From assembly GCF_013778325.1 (NCBI RefSeq), contig NZ_JACEIB010000027.1, positions 62,001-126,000 of the forward strand: a stretch of DNA of 64,000 bases, in the 5' to 3' direction. Positions 34,224 to 43,714 of the stretch are shown piece by piece. Each line of letters begins with the position of its first letter. Positions within the stretch are counted from its first letter, which is position 1. The position numbers and the translations under genes were made by a program. Origin of the DNA: Sphingomonas chungangi (GTDB lineage Bacteria > Pseudomonadota > Alphaproteobacteria > Sphingomonadales > Sphingomonadaceae). The notes under the pieces are model-generated. The model had not been told where the DNA came from. It made no database searches and saw only the letters and a list, made by a program, of their open reading frames with translations.

Positions 34224-36773
34224 GTGAGCGATGTTCGGGACCAGGTCGATCTGACCAACTGCGATCGCGAACCGATCCACATCCCGGGACTGATCCAGCC
34301 CTTCGGTTTCCTGCTCGCGCTGTCCTCCGATTGGCTGATCGCGCGGGCTTCGGCGAATACGGCAGACTTCATCGGCGTCGCGCACGATGAATTGCTCGGC
34401 CGCCCCGTCACCGACATATTGGGTGCCGAGGCCGTCCACGCCATCCGCAACCGTGTCGCGCTGCTGCGTGGCGCAGACGCCACCGAGCGGATGTTCGGGC
34501 TGAAGCTGGCTGGCGTCGAGCAGCCGTTCGACGTGGCTCTCCACCTGTCAGACGGCGGGATCGTCATCGAGGCGGAACCCAGCCAGCCCGAGCTCGGCGA
34601 CGGCGCCGGCACGATCCGCTCGATGATGTCCCGGCTCGACCAGGCGAGGACCATGGAGGCTTTCCTGCGCGAGGGCGCCCGGCAGGTGCGCGCTCTCACC
34701 GGCTTCGACCGGGTGATGGTCTACAAGTTCGACGCAGACGGCAATGGCGAGGTGATGGCCGAGGCGGCGCGCAGCGGCATCGGCAGCTTCCTCCACCTCC
34801 ACTACCCGCACACCGACATCCCCGCGCAGGCGCGTGCGCTCTACAACCGCAACCTGTTCCGCATCATAGCGGACGTGAAGAGCGTGCCGGTGCCGGTGAT
34901 CCCGACGCTCAACGAGCGCGGCGCACCGCTCGATCTCTCGCTCTCGGTGTTGCGCGCGGTTTCGCCGATTCACATCGAATATCTCGGCAATATGGGCGTC
35001 GGCGCGTCACTCTCCATCTCGATCATGATCGAGGGGCGGCTATGGGGTCTGTTCGCCTGCCACCATTATTCGGCACGCTGTCCCGGCCTCGAGCGGCGTT
35101 CGCTGTCCGAGCTGTTCGGTCAGATGTTCGCGATGAAGCTGGAGGCATTGGAACGGCGCGAATCGGCCGCCTATGCCGAGCGCGCACGTGGCGTATCCGA
35201 ACGGCTGCTGGTCCAGCTTGCCGGAGACGCCTCGCTGCGTGACGATCCGGCCTGGCTAGCGGAAACGCTTGGCGACGCGATCCCAGCGGACGGCATCGGC
35301 GTCGTCATCAACGGCCATATCGCCATCGCCGGCCTGGCGCCCGACGAAGACAGCTTCCTGCGCCTGACGCGCGAACTCAACCGCACCACCGCCGGAAAGG
35401 TGTTCGCCACCGACCGGATCGCCGCTTTCTTTCCGGAGGCAGAACGCTGGTCCGATCGCGCCGCCGGGATGCTGGCCTTGCCCATTTCGCGTTCGCCCCG
35501 CGATTATGTCGTATTGTTCCGACAGGAGATCATTCGGACCGTGCGCTGGGCGGGCGATCCCTATCTGCCCAAGGAATTCGGCCCCAACGGCGACCGTCTT
35601 TCCCCACGCAAAAGCTTCGAGGCATGGAGCGAGACGGTTCGCGGCCGGTCGCAGCCCTTTTCCGATTTGGAGCGGCAGGTCGCCGAATCGCTGCGCGCGA
35701 CATTGATCGAGGTGGTGCTGCGCATGTCCGACGAGGCGCACGCCGAGCGCCAGCAGGCAGCCGAGCGGCAGGAACTGCTGATCGCCGAATTGAACCATCG
35801 CGTCCGCAACATCCTCTCGCTGATCCGCGGCCTCGTCCGCCAGACGCGCGGCTCGGGTTCGATCGACGATTACGTGATCGAATTGGACGGCCGCATCCAT
35901 GCGCTCGCCCGCGCGCACAACCAGATTACCAGCGACAATTGGGGCCCCGCCCCGCTGCGCGGCCTGATCGAGACCGAGGCCGCTGCCTATCTCGCCGGCA
36001 AGGCGACGCGGGTGCGCACCGAGGGGCCGGAGATACTGCTCGCGCCGACCGCCTTCTCGACGCTGGCGCTCGTGCTCCACGAACTGATGACCAACAGCGC
36101 CAAATACGGCGCGCTCTCCGACAACGGCCATGTCGACGTGCGATGGCTGGTCGACGGCCAGGGCTGGCTCCAGCTCGACTGGCAGGAGAGCGGCGGCCCA
36201 GTCGTGCAGGCGCCGACCAGACAGGGATTCGGCAGCACGATCATCCGCCGATCGATCCCCTACGACCTCGGCGGCGAGGCAAGCGTCGAATATCTGCCGC
36301 TCGGCCTCTCGGCCCATTTCGCTATCCCGGAACGCCACGTCACGCAGCGCGTCGCGAAGGTGACCGCATCGGTCGCTGAAGCCGAGGAGCCGGCAGCCAC
36401 CGCCGCGGGCCCGCTGATCTCCGGCCCGGTGTTGCTGGTAGAGGACAGCCTGATCATCGCGATGGACGCGGAGGACATCCTCACCCGCCTCGGCGCAGAG
36501 AGCGTGGCGACCGCCTCCACCGTGCCGGTCGCGATGGACGAGTTGCGCCGTTTCCAGCCGACGTTGGCGATCCTCGACATCAACCTCGGCAGCGAGACGA
36601 GCATGCCGATCGCCGACCGACTGAAGGCGATGGGCGTACCCTACCTTTTCGCCACCGGCTATGGCGAGCAGGCGAGACTGCCGGAGGCGCATGCCGACGC
36701 GCCGGTGCTGCAGAAGCCCTACACGATCGAGAATGTCGCGCGCGGTCTGGGCGGATTGCTGAGCAAGGGGTGA
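34224..36773 (+). CDS. bphP: Bacteriophytochrome with HWE histidine kinase and C-terminal receiver
   Basis: The 849-residue product has a PAS domain with the biliverdin-binding Cys13 (LTNCDREPIHIPG). The GAF domain follows (TDIPAQARALYNRN, then SPIHIEYLGNMGVGASLSIS with the conserved His and ACHHY). The PHY domain carries the tongue motif PRKSF (461-465). A HWE kinase is next (His525 in LNHRVRN, WQESGGP), and a receiver domain with Asp785 closes the protein. Two PAS/GAF positions differ from textbook sequence: IQPFG replaces IQPHG and PHTDIP replaces PASDIP. It senses red/far-red light. The GTG start directly follows the bphO stop. Confidence 0.96.
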   Translation: MSDVRDQVDLTNCDREPIHIPGLIQPFGFLLALSSDWLIARASANTADFIGVAHDELLGRPVTDILGAEAVHAIRNRVALLRGADATERMFGLKLAGVEQPFDVALHLSDGGIVIEAEPSQPELGDGAGTIRSMMSRLDQARTMEAFLREGARQVRALTGFDRVMVYKFDADGNGEVMAEAARSGIGSFLHLHYPHTDIPAQARALYNRNLFRIIADVKSVPVPVIPTLNERGAPLDLSLSVLRAVSPIHIEYLGNMGVGASLSISIMIEGRLWGLFACHHYSARCPGLERRSLSELFGQMFAMKLEALERRESAAYAERARGVSERLLVQLAGDASLRDDPAWLAETLGDAIPADGIGVVINGHIAIAGLAPDEDSFLRLTRELNRTTAGKVFATDRIAAFFPEAERWSDRAAGMLALPISRSPRDYVVLFRQEIIRTVRWAGDPYLPKEFGPNGDRLSPRKSFEAWSETVRGRSQPFSDLERQVAESLRATLIEVVLRMSDEAHAERQQAAERQELLIAELNHRVRNILSLIRGLVRQTRGSGSIDDYVIELDGRIHALARAHNQITSDNWGPAPLRGLIETEAAAYLAGKATRVRTEGPEILLAPTAFSTLALVLHELMTNSAKYGALSDNGHVDVRWLVDGQGWLQLDWQESGGPVVQAPTRQGFGSTIIRRSIPYDLGGEASVEYLPLGLSAHFAIPERHVTQRVAKVTASVAEAEEPAATAAGPLISGPVLLVEDSLIIAMDAEDILTRLGAESVATASTVPVAMDELRRFQPTLAILDINLGSETSMPIADRLKAMGVPYLFATGYGEQARLPEAHADAPVLQKPYTIENVARGLGGLLSKG

Positions 36774-36777
36774 TCCG

Positions 36778-36909
36778 ATCCTCCCCCGTCAGGGGGAGGT
36801 GGCACGCGAAGCGTGACGGAGGGGAAAACGGCGGAGTTTAACAAGCGAGATCCTCTCCGCCCGCCCCCTCCGACGCCCTGCGGGCGCCACCTCCCTGGCG
36901 GGGGAGGAT
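36778..36909. repeat. Long imperfect inverted repeat of GC-rich palindromic units
   Basis: The arm 36778-36824 (ATCCTCCCCCGTC...GGAGGGG) is matched in inverted orientation by 36864-36909 (CCCCCTCC...GGGGGAGGAT). Each arm includes a small hairpin (CTCCCCC-GTCA-GGGGGAG on the left). It lies between the convergent bphP and fumC genes and can act as a bidirectional terminator. It looks like a dispersed REP-type unit in opposite orientation. Confidence 0.75.
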
Positions 36910-36917
36910 TTCCTTTC

Positions 36918-38306
<1,389 letters not shown>

Positions 38307-38365
38307 GGTCGGGCCTCCTGATGTCGAGGCCCCAAGCTGGCATGCGCCCGTGACAATTCAAGGCA

Positions 38366-38390
38366 TCGGGGAAGGACTCGCCCTCCCCGA
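38366..38390 (-). terminator. Hairpin downstream of a secreted-protein gene
   Basis: TCGGGGA (38366-38372) pairs with TCCCCGA (38384-38390) across 11 bases, just after the minus-strand stop at 38396 and 60 bases upstream of fumC on the same strand. No clear T-tract is present. Confidence 0.45.
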
Positions 38391-38395
38391 CACGG

Positions 38396-38851
38396 TCATT
38401 TCGCGAACGTCACTTCGCTCCAATAGGCGTCATCGAGGAACTGGCGGTACTTCTCGTAGCCGGCGATCGCCGCCTTGCCCTGTTCCTCGGGCAGGGTCGC
38501 GAGCATCTCCTTTTCGAGCATCATGTCTCGCGCCTTGTCCGGCTCCAGCAATGCCAGGCTCGGCACGTGCGTCTCGATCAGCACGTTCGGGCTACCCTTG
38601 GTGTAGCCGTTGCGCACCACGACCTTGTAGTCGTCGATCAGCGCATGCTTCTTCAGGATCTCGAACAGCGGGATCTGGGTGTGGCGCAAGCCGACCAGAT
38701 AATCGTCGACATGGTTGGGATCGACCTCGACGGCGTTGATCTCCCATGCGCCCTTCTCCGGCGTGTAGTCGACGTACATCTTGGCGCCAGCGGCGGAGAC
38801 AGAAGCAAAGGCGGCAAAGGCGGCCGCGCCCATCAGGACAGTGCGTATCAT
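38396..38851 (-). CDS. Hypothetical secreted protein
   Basis: The 151-residue product has a signal peptide (MIRTVLMGAAAFAAFASVSA) and a conserved-looking body starting KMYVDYTPEKGAWEINAVEV. A His/Asp-rich stretch (DPNHVDDYLVGLRHTQI) and a C-terminal helix (IAGYEKYRQFLDDAYW) are notable. I do not recognise a family; the beta-alpha pattern and length faintly recall dimeric ferredoxin-like barrels such as ABM proteins. ATG at 38851 is used; an upstream TTG frame is not supported. The neighbours do not hint at a function. Confidence 0.75.
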   Translation of the reverse strand: MIRTVLMGAAAFAAFASVSAAGAKMYVDYTPEKGAWEINAVEVDPNHVDDYLVGLRHTQIPLFEILKKHALIDDYKVVVRNGYTKGSPNVLIETHVPSLALLEPDKARDMMLEKEMLATLPEEQGKAAIAGYEKYRQFLDDAYWSEVTFAK

Positions 38852-38923
38852 CTGGGAACCCCCGGGGTTGGAGAATACGCTACGCAAACTATCGCTGAAA
38901 TCGCAGGCCGGACGGCCCGAATC

Positions 38924-39403
38924 CTATTTCTTCCGCGTGAAATCCACCGACACGACGTTCGATCCGTCCTCGCTGGTGGCGATCGGCGTGTCGTTCTCGG
39001 GCTCGCCGGGCTCGGCCTCGCCGTCCTCGGACTGCGCCTGGAACTGCAGCGCGAAGTTCACCGCCGGGTCGACGAAGCCGGTCACCGCGGCGAAGGGAAC
39101 GTGCAGCTTGGCCGGGACCTGGTTGAAGCTCAGGCCGACCTCGAACGCATCGGGTTCCACCTTCAGATCCCAGAAGCGGTTCTGGATGACGATGGTCATC
39201 TCGTCGGGGAAGCGCTGGATCAGGTGCTGGGGGATGTCCACGCCCGGCGCCTGCGTCTTGAAGGTGATGTAGAAATGGTGCTCGCCCGGCAGGCCGCCGC
39301 CACGCTCCACCTCGCCCAGCACGCGGCCGACGACGGCGCGCAGCGCCTCCTGCACGATCTCGTCGTAGGGAATCAGGCTATCTGGCACGGTACCGTCGGT
39401 CAT
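38924..39403 (-). CDS. sspB: SspB family ClpXP adaptor
   Basis: The 159-residue product has the SspB-like core LPYDEIVQEALRAVVG-type start (here SLIPYDEIVQEAL), with GEHHFYITFKTQAPGV, MTIVIQNRFWDL and LSFNQVPAKLHVPFAA. An acidic, disordered linker follows, and a short C-terminal motif (VVSVDFTRKK) resembles the ClpX-binding tail. Alphaproteobacterial SspB tethers ssrA-tagged and other substrates to ClpXP. ATG at 39403 is preferred over an ATG 12 codons upstream. The gene is divergent from hisB. Confidence 0.92.
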   Translation of the reverse strand: MTDGTVPDSLIPYDEIVQEALRAVVGRVLGEVERGGGLPGEHHFYITFKTQAPGVDIPQHLIQRFPDEMTIVIQNRFWDLKVEPDAFEVGLSFNQVPAKLHVPFAAVTGFVDPAVNFALQFQAQSEDGEAEPGEPENDTPIATSEDGSNVVSVDFTRKK

Positions 39404-39501
39404 GGGGACGTACCTGAACGTGCCCGTCGCTATGGTCAAGATCGTTGCGTCACGGCGGTGTCGCGCTATGAGGACCGCGCCTGAAGCCCAGGGGGAACGC
39501 C

Positions 39502-40095
39502 ATGCGTCGCGCGCAAGTCCGCCGCGAAACGACCGAAACCCGGATCGCCGTCGAGCTCGATCTCGACGGAACGGGCAGCTATGCCGTCTCCACCGGCATC
39601 GGTTTCCTCGATCACATGCTCGAGCAGCTCTCCCGTCATTCGCTGATCGACCTGACGGTCGAGGCGAAGGGCGATCTGCATATCGATCAGCACCATACCG
39701 TCGAGGATACCGGCCTCGCGATCGGCGAGGCGCTGTCCAAGGCGCTGGGTGACAAGAAGGGCATCCGCCGCTACGCCGACGCGCTCTCGCCTATGGACGA
39801 GACGCTGACGCGTGTGGCGATCGACATTTCCGGCCGGCCTTATCTCGTGTGGAAGACCGAGTTCAGCCAGAAAAGGCTGGGCGAGATGGACACCGAGATG
39901 TTCGAGCACTGGTTCCAGAGCTTCGCGCAGACCGGCGGCCTGACCCTGCATGTCGAGACGCTGTACGGCACCAACAACCATCACATCGCGGAGAGCGCCT
40001 TCAAGGGTCTCGCCCGGGCGCTGAGGGGCGCGGTGGAGATCGATCCACGCAAGGCCGACGCCATCCCCTCCACCAAGGGAACGCTGGGCGGGTGA
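39502..40095 (+). CDS. hisB: Imidazoleglycerol-phosphate dehydratase
   Basis: The 197-residue product has the two metal-binding motifs of His[17 protein letters not shown] and [16 protein letters not shown], and the later copy [17 protein letters not shown]. It is the monofunctional dehydratase without a phosphatase domain. GGGGGA precedes the ATG by about 8 bases. It opens the histidine cluster and its stop overlaps the hisH GTG start by 4 bases (GTGA). Confidence 0.97.
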   Translation: MRRAQVRRETTETRIAVELDLDGTGSYAVSTGIGFLDHMLEQLSRHSLIDLTVEAKGDLHIDQHHTVEDTGLAIGEALSKALGDKKGIRRYADALSPMDETLTRVAIDISGRPYLVWKTEFSQKRLGEMDTEMFEHWFQSFAQTGGLTLHVETLYGTNNHHIAESAFKGLARALRGAVEIDPRKADAIPSTKGTLGG

Positions 40096-40703
40096 CCCTC
40101 GCGCTGATCGACTATGGCGCCGGCAACCTGCGCTCGGTGGAGAATGCGCTGAAGGCGGCGGGCGCCGCCGAGGTGGCCGTCACCGCCGATCCGGAGGTCG
40201 TCCGGGCCGCAGACCGCATCGTCCTGCCCGGCGTCGGCGCGTTCGGGGCCTGCATGGGAGCGCTTTCGGCGCTCGACGGAATGATCGAGGCGCTGAACGA
40301 GCGGGTGGTCGATCGGGGCACGCCCTTCCTCGGCATCTGCGTCGGCATGCAGCTGATGGCCAATGCCGGTGAGGAAATGGGCATCTTCCCCGGCTTGGGC
40401 TGGGTCGAGGGCACTGTGCGCCAGCTGCCCGATGTACCGGACCTCAAGGTGCCGCACATGGGCTGGAACGATGTCGTGCCGGCGTGCACGCATCCGCTGA
40501 TCGTGCCGGGCGAGGCCTATTTCCTACACAGCTACGCCTTCGACGTCACCAATCCCTCCGAGCTGATCGCCGCCACCGATCATGGCGGCCCCGTCACCGC
40601 CGCCGTAGGGCGCGACAACATGCTCGGCGTGCAATTCCATCCCGAGAAGAGTCAGGCCTACGGGCTGGCGCTTCTCGGGCGTTTTCTGGAGTGGAAACCT
40701 TGA
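40092..40703 (+). CDS. hisH: Imidazole glycerol phosphate synthase, glutaminase subunit
   Basis: The 203-residue product starts with GTG at 40092 and contains the glutamine amidotransferase motifs [15 protein letters not shown], the nucleophile Cys in LGICVGMQL, and the His/Glu pair in [13 protein letters not shown]. It supplies ammonia to HisF. The stop TGA overlaps the TTG start of hisA. Coupling of all four genes by overlapping starts suggests balanced subunit synthesis. Confidence 0.97.
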   Translation: MTLALIDYGAGNLRSVENALKAAGAAEVAVTADPEVVRAADRIVLPGVGAFGACMGALSALDGMIEALNERVVDRGTPFLGICVGMQLMANAGEEMGIFPGLGWVEGTVRQLPDVPDLKVPHMGWNDVVPACTHPLIVPGEAYFLHSYAFDVTNPSELIAATDHGGPVTAAVGRDNMLGVQFHPEKSQAYGLALLGRFLEWKP

Positions 40704-41449
40704 CCGCGCCGCTGATCGTCTTTCCCGCCATCGACCTCAAGGGTGGCCAGGTCGTCCGCCTAGCCGAAGGCGATATGGACCGCGCCACCGTGTATGGCGA
40801 CGATCCGGCGCATCAGGCGCAGCTGTTCGCCGAAGGAGGCGCAACGCACCTCCATGTCGTCGATCTGGACGGAGCCTTCGCCGGCAAGGCCGTGAACGCA
40901 TCGGCCGTTGAGAGCATCGTCGCGACCTTTCCCGGCAAAGTGCAGCTCGGCGGCGGCATCCGAGACCGTACGGCGGTCGATCGCTGGCTCGGGCTGGGCA
41001 TCGACCGGGTGGTGATCGGCACCGCCGCGCTGGACCATCCCGATTTCGTCGAGCAGGCGGCGCGGGACCTGCCCGGCCGGATCGTCGTCGCGGTGGACGC
41101 GCGTGACGGCTTCGTCGCCACCAAGGGCTGGGCGGATGTCTCCGAGGTCCGCGTGGTGGATCTTGCCGAGCGCTTCGCCGATGTCGGCGTCGCAGCCTTG
41201 CTGTTCACCGATGTCGGCCGTGACGGGCTGCTCCGGGGCTGCAATGTCGAGGCCACGCAGGCGTTGGCGCACGCGAGCAGCATCCCCGTCATCGCCAGCG
41301 GCGGTGTCGCAGGGATCGAGGATATCGAGGCGCTGATGATCGCCCGTTCCGGCATAGTCGAGGGCGGGATAGAGGGCGTCATCACCGGCCGCGCACTTTA
41401 CGACGGCCGGCTCGATCTGGTCGAGGCGCTCAGGATGGCGGCGGGATGA
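40700..41449 (+). CDS. hisA: ProFAR isomerase (1-(5-phosphoribosyl)-5-[(phosphoribosylamino)methylidene] imidazole-4-carboxamide isomerase)
   Basis: The 249-residue TIM-barrel product starts at TTG 40700, overlapping the hisH stop (TTGA), with GGAG 8 bases upstream. GTG at 40691 is an alternative with poor spacing. Motifs are the catalytic Asp in [31 protein letters not shown], and the second catalytic Asp in [12 protein letters not shown]. It isomerises ProFAR to PRFAR in histidine synthesis. Confidence 0.96.
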   Translation: MTAPLIVFPAIDLKGGQVVRLAEGDMDRATVYGDDPAHQAQLFAEGGATHLHVVDLDGAFAGKAVNASAVESIVATFPGKVQLGGGIRDRTAVDRWLGLGIDRVVIGTAALDHPDFVEQAARDLPGRIVVAVDARDGFVATKGWADVSEVRVVDLAERFADVGVAALLFTDVGRDGLLRGCNVEATQALAHASSIPVIASGGVAGIEDIEALMIARSGIVEGGIEGVITGRALYDGRLDLVEALRMAAG

Positions 41450-42207
41450 CCGTCCGCGTCCGCGTCATTCCCTGTCTCGACGTCGCCGGCGGGCGGGTGG
41501 TCAAGGGCGTGAACTTCGTCGACCTCGCCGATGCCGGCGATCCGGTCGAGCAGGCTCGGGTCTATGACGCCGCACAAGCCGACGAACTTTGCTTCCTCGA
41601 CATCACAGCTTCTCACGAGGAGCGCGGCACCATCCTCGACGTGGTCGCGCGCACCGCATCGGTCTGCTTCATGCCGCTCACCGTGGGCGGCGGCGTCCGC
41701 AAGGTGGAGGATGCCCGCGCCCTGCTGCTCGCCGGCGCCGACAAGGTGGCGGTCAACTCCGCCGCCGTGGCCCGGCCCGCTTTGGTCGGCGAGATGGCCG
41801 AGCGATTCGGCGCGCAATGCGTGGTCGGCGCGATCGATGCGCGGCAGGTGTCGCCCGGCAGATGGGAAATCTACACCCATGGCGGACGCAAGCCGACCGG
41901 CATCGACGCCGTCGCCCACGCCCGCGACCTCGCCTCGCGCGGTGCCGGCGAGCTGCTCGTCACCTCGATGGATCGTGATGGAACCCGGGACGGCTACGAC
42001 CTCGCGCTCACCCGTGCGATTTCGGATGCCGTTTCCGTGCCCGTGATCGCGAGCGGCGGAGTCGGCAATCTCGATCATCTCGTCGATGGCGTGACGGAAG
42101 GCCACGCCTCGGCCGTGCTCGCCGCGTCGATCTTCCACTTCGGTCATCACAGCGTCGCCGATGCCCATAAGGCCCTAAAAAACGCCGGTTTGCCCGTCCG
42201 CAGCTGA
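41446..42207 (+). CDS. hisF: Imidazole glycerol phosphate synthase, cyclase subunit
   Basis: The 253-residue TIM-barrel product has the catalytic Asp in [23 protein letters not shown], the phosphate-binding [10 protein letters not shown], and the second Asp in [12 protein letters not shown]. It receives ammonia from HisH and makes IGP and AICAR. The ATG overlaps the hisA stop (ATGA). A 132-base gap then separates it from the PEP-CTERM gene. Confidence 0.97.
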   Translation: MTVRVRVIPCLDVAGGRVVKGVNFVDLADAGDPVEQARVYDAAQADELCFLDITASHEERGTILDVVARTASVCFMPLTVGGGVRKVEDARALLLAGADKVAVNSAAVARPALVGEMAERFGAQCVVGAIDARQVSPGRWEIYTHGGRKPTGIDAVAHARDLASRGAGELLVTSMDRDGTRDGYDLALTRAISDAVSVPVIASGGVGNLDHLVDGVTEGHASAVLAASIFHFGHHSVADAHKALKNAGLPVRS

Positions 42208-42224
42208 AGCCGCCCCATTTCGAA

Positions 42225-42269
42225 ACAGGTGCCGGCGATTGCGCTCCCGATTCTGACGGGCGCACCTGT
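42225..42269. repeat. 8-bp inverted repeat after hisF
   Basis: ACAGGTGC (42225-42232) and GCACCTGT (42262-42269) are perfect inverted copies 29 bases apart. They lie 17 bases after the hisF stop and ahead of the PEP-CTERM gene. They could form a terminator stem or an operator; there is no T-tract. Confidence 0.35.
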
Positions 42270-42339
42270 AACGTCCGTTTGTCGCAACGCATGATTCGCT
42301 GTCGGGGGCGACATTGTCAGGGTCGAAAGGGATTCGCTC

Positions 42340-42732
42340 ATGAAGTTCGCGCACACGCTTTTCGCGGCCGCCGCCCTCGCGGCGATCGCTGCCGCTCCGG
42401 CCCAGGCCGGCGGTCATCGCGGTTCGTCCTCGTCCACCTCGGGCGGCTGGGGGTCGACCACGGGAGGCTACATGTCGACGTCGACGTCGGGCGGCCACAC
42501 CTCGACGTCGGGCGGCACCACCACCACGACGTCCGGTGGCACGACCACCTCGGGCGGCAACACCACGACCACTTCGGGCGGCATGCCGAGTTCGTCGGGC
42601 GGCACCACCACCTCCTCGTCGTCGGGCGGCACTTCGGTTCCCGAGCCGTCGGACGCGATCCTGCTGCTCATGGGCGCCGCCGGCGTCGTGATCGGCCGGA
42701 AGCTCCACGCGCGCGCCAAGCGCCGCGCCTGA
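42340..42732 (+). CDS. PEP-CTERM sorting domain protein, Ser/Thr/Gly-rich
   Basis: The 130-residue product has a signal peptide (ALAAIAAAPAQAG), about 70 residues of Ser/Thr/Gly repeats (TSGGTTTTTSGG, TTSSSSGG) and a C-terminal PEP-CTERM region: VPEPSDA, a hydrophobic segment (LLLMGAAGVVIG) and a basic tail (RKLHARAKRRA). Such proteins are processed by an exosortase and are linked to extracellular polysaccharide; the repeats look like glycosylation targets. AAGGGA precedes the ATG. It is inserted between hisF and hisE and has low-complexity codon use unlike its neighbours. The exosortase is not in the window. Confidence 0.9.
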   Translation: MKFAHTLFAAAALAAIAAAPAQAGGHRGSSSSTSGGWGSTTGGYMSTSTSGGHTSTSGGTTTTTSGGTTTSGGNTTTTSGGMPSSSGGTTTSSSSGGTSVPEPSDAILLLMGAAGVVIGRKLHARAKRRA

Positions 42733-42757
42733 GCCCTTCTAACTGTTGACCCGACCA

Positions 42758-42781
42758 CCGGCCGCCCCATAAGGCGGCCGG
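42758..42781 (+). promoter_or_regulatory. 9-bp perfect hairpin ending two bases before the hisE start
   Basis: CCGGCCGCC (42758-42766) and GGCGGCCGG (42773-42781) flank a 6-base loop, and the hisE ATG is at 42783. A stem this strong would cover the ribosome-binding region of hisE or terminate transcription from the PEP-CTERM gene. No T-tract follows. Confidence 0.6.
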
Positions 42782-42782
42782 C

Positions 42783-43217
42783 ATGGTCGATACGCTGAAC
42801 AGGCTCGCCGCCACCATCGCCGCCCGAAAGGGCGCCGACGCCGGCTCCTCCTATACCGCCTCGCTGTTCGCCAATGGCCTGCCGAAGATCGCGCAGAAGC
42901 TCGGTGAGGAAGCGACCGAGACGGTGATCGCCGCCATGCAGCGCGATCCGAAGGCCGTGACCGGCGAAGCGGCCGATCTCCTCTTCCACCTGCTGGTACT
43001 GCTGGATGCGAGCGGAGTGCCACTGGCCGAAGTGCTGGCCGAGCTCGATCGTCGCGAGGGCGTATCTGGCCTCGACGAGAAGGCCTCCCGCACCATCGCC
43101 CCCGAAGCCGAAGCGGCGCCAAAGCCGCTATCTGCGCCCGCCGCTCCCGAACCGGCGCCGGGCATCGCGCTGGGCGGGCCGGCCCCCGCCTCACGCCGCC
43201 GCATCCGGAGGGGATGA
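42783..43217 (+). CDS. hisE: Phosphoribosyl-ATP pyrophosphatase with Pro/Ala-rich tail
   Basis: The 144-residue product has the HisE domain (MVDTLNRLAATIAARKGADA, then QKLGEEATETVIAAMQ with the metal-binding Glu residues and EAADLLFHLLVLLDASG) in the first 105 or so residues. The C-terminal extension of about 40 residues is rich in Pro and Ala and ends with Arg-rich ASRRRIRRG. Typical HisE ends near residue 105-110. It hydrolyses PR-ATP to PR-AMP. Its stop overlaps the HIT gene start (ATGA). Confidence 0.94.
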   Translation: MVDTLNRLAATIAARKGADAGSSYTASLFANGLPKIAQKLGEEATETVIAAMQRDPKAVTGEAADLLFHLLVLLDASGVPLAEVLAELDRREGVSGLDEKASRTIAPEAEAAPKPLSAPAAPEPAPGIALGGPAPASRRRIRRG

Positions 43218-43597
43218 TGCCGATCGACGCCACCCTGCCCTATGACGACGCCAACATCTTCGCCAAGATCCTGCGCGGCGAGATCCCGTCGAGAAACGTC
43301 TACGAGGACGAGTATGCGCTCGCCTTCCACGACATCAATCCGCAGGCACCGATTCACATCCTGGTGATCCCCAAGGGCCGCTACGTGTCGTGGGAGGATT
43401 TTTCCGCCAAGGCGTCGGATGCGGAGATTGCGGGCTTCGTCCGTGCCGTCGGGCAGGTCGCGCGAGACAATCGTCTGGTCGAGCCGGGCTATCGCCTGCT
43501 CGCCAATATCGGCGGTCATGGCCATCAGGAAGTGCCCCACCTTCACGTCCATCTGTTCGGCGGGCGGCAGTTCTACCATATGCTCGCGCCCGAGTGA
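43214..43597 (+). CDS. HIT family nucleotide-binding protein
   Basis: The 127-residue product carries the histidine triad HLHVHLFGG and the HINT/HIT opening IFAKILRGEIPSRNVYED, then INPQAPIHILVIPK. Such enzymes hydrolyse AMP-lysine-type phosphoramidates or similar substrates. The ATG overlaps the hisE stop, so the gene is in the hisE transcript. The pairing of hisE with a HIT gene is frequent in alphaproteobacteria. Confidence 0.95.
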   Translation: MMPIDATLPYDDANIFAKILRGEIPSRNVYEDEYALAFHDINPQAPIHILVIPKGRYVSWEDFSAKASDAEIAGFVRAVGQVARDNRLVEPGYRLLANIGGHGHQEVPHLHVHLFGGRQFYHMLAPE

Positions 43598-43714
43598 TGC
43601 GACGGCGATCATCCGGTTGACGCATCGCGCTTGCGCGGGACGGATGAGCCGCTAGGCTCCCGTCCCCAGAGCAGCGGCGCGCCGGGAGGGTGCAGCCGCG
43701 CAGGGGACACATTG

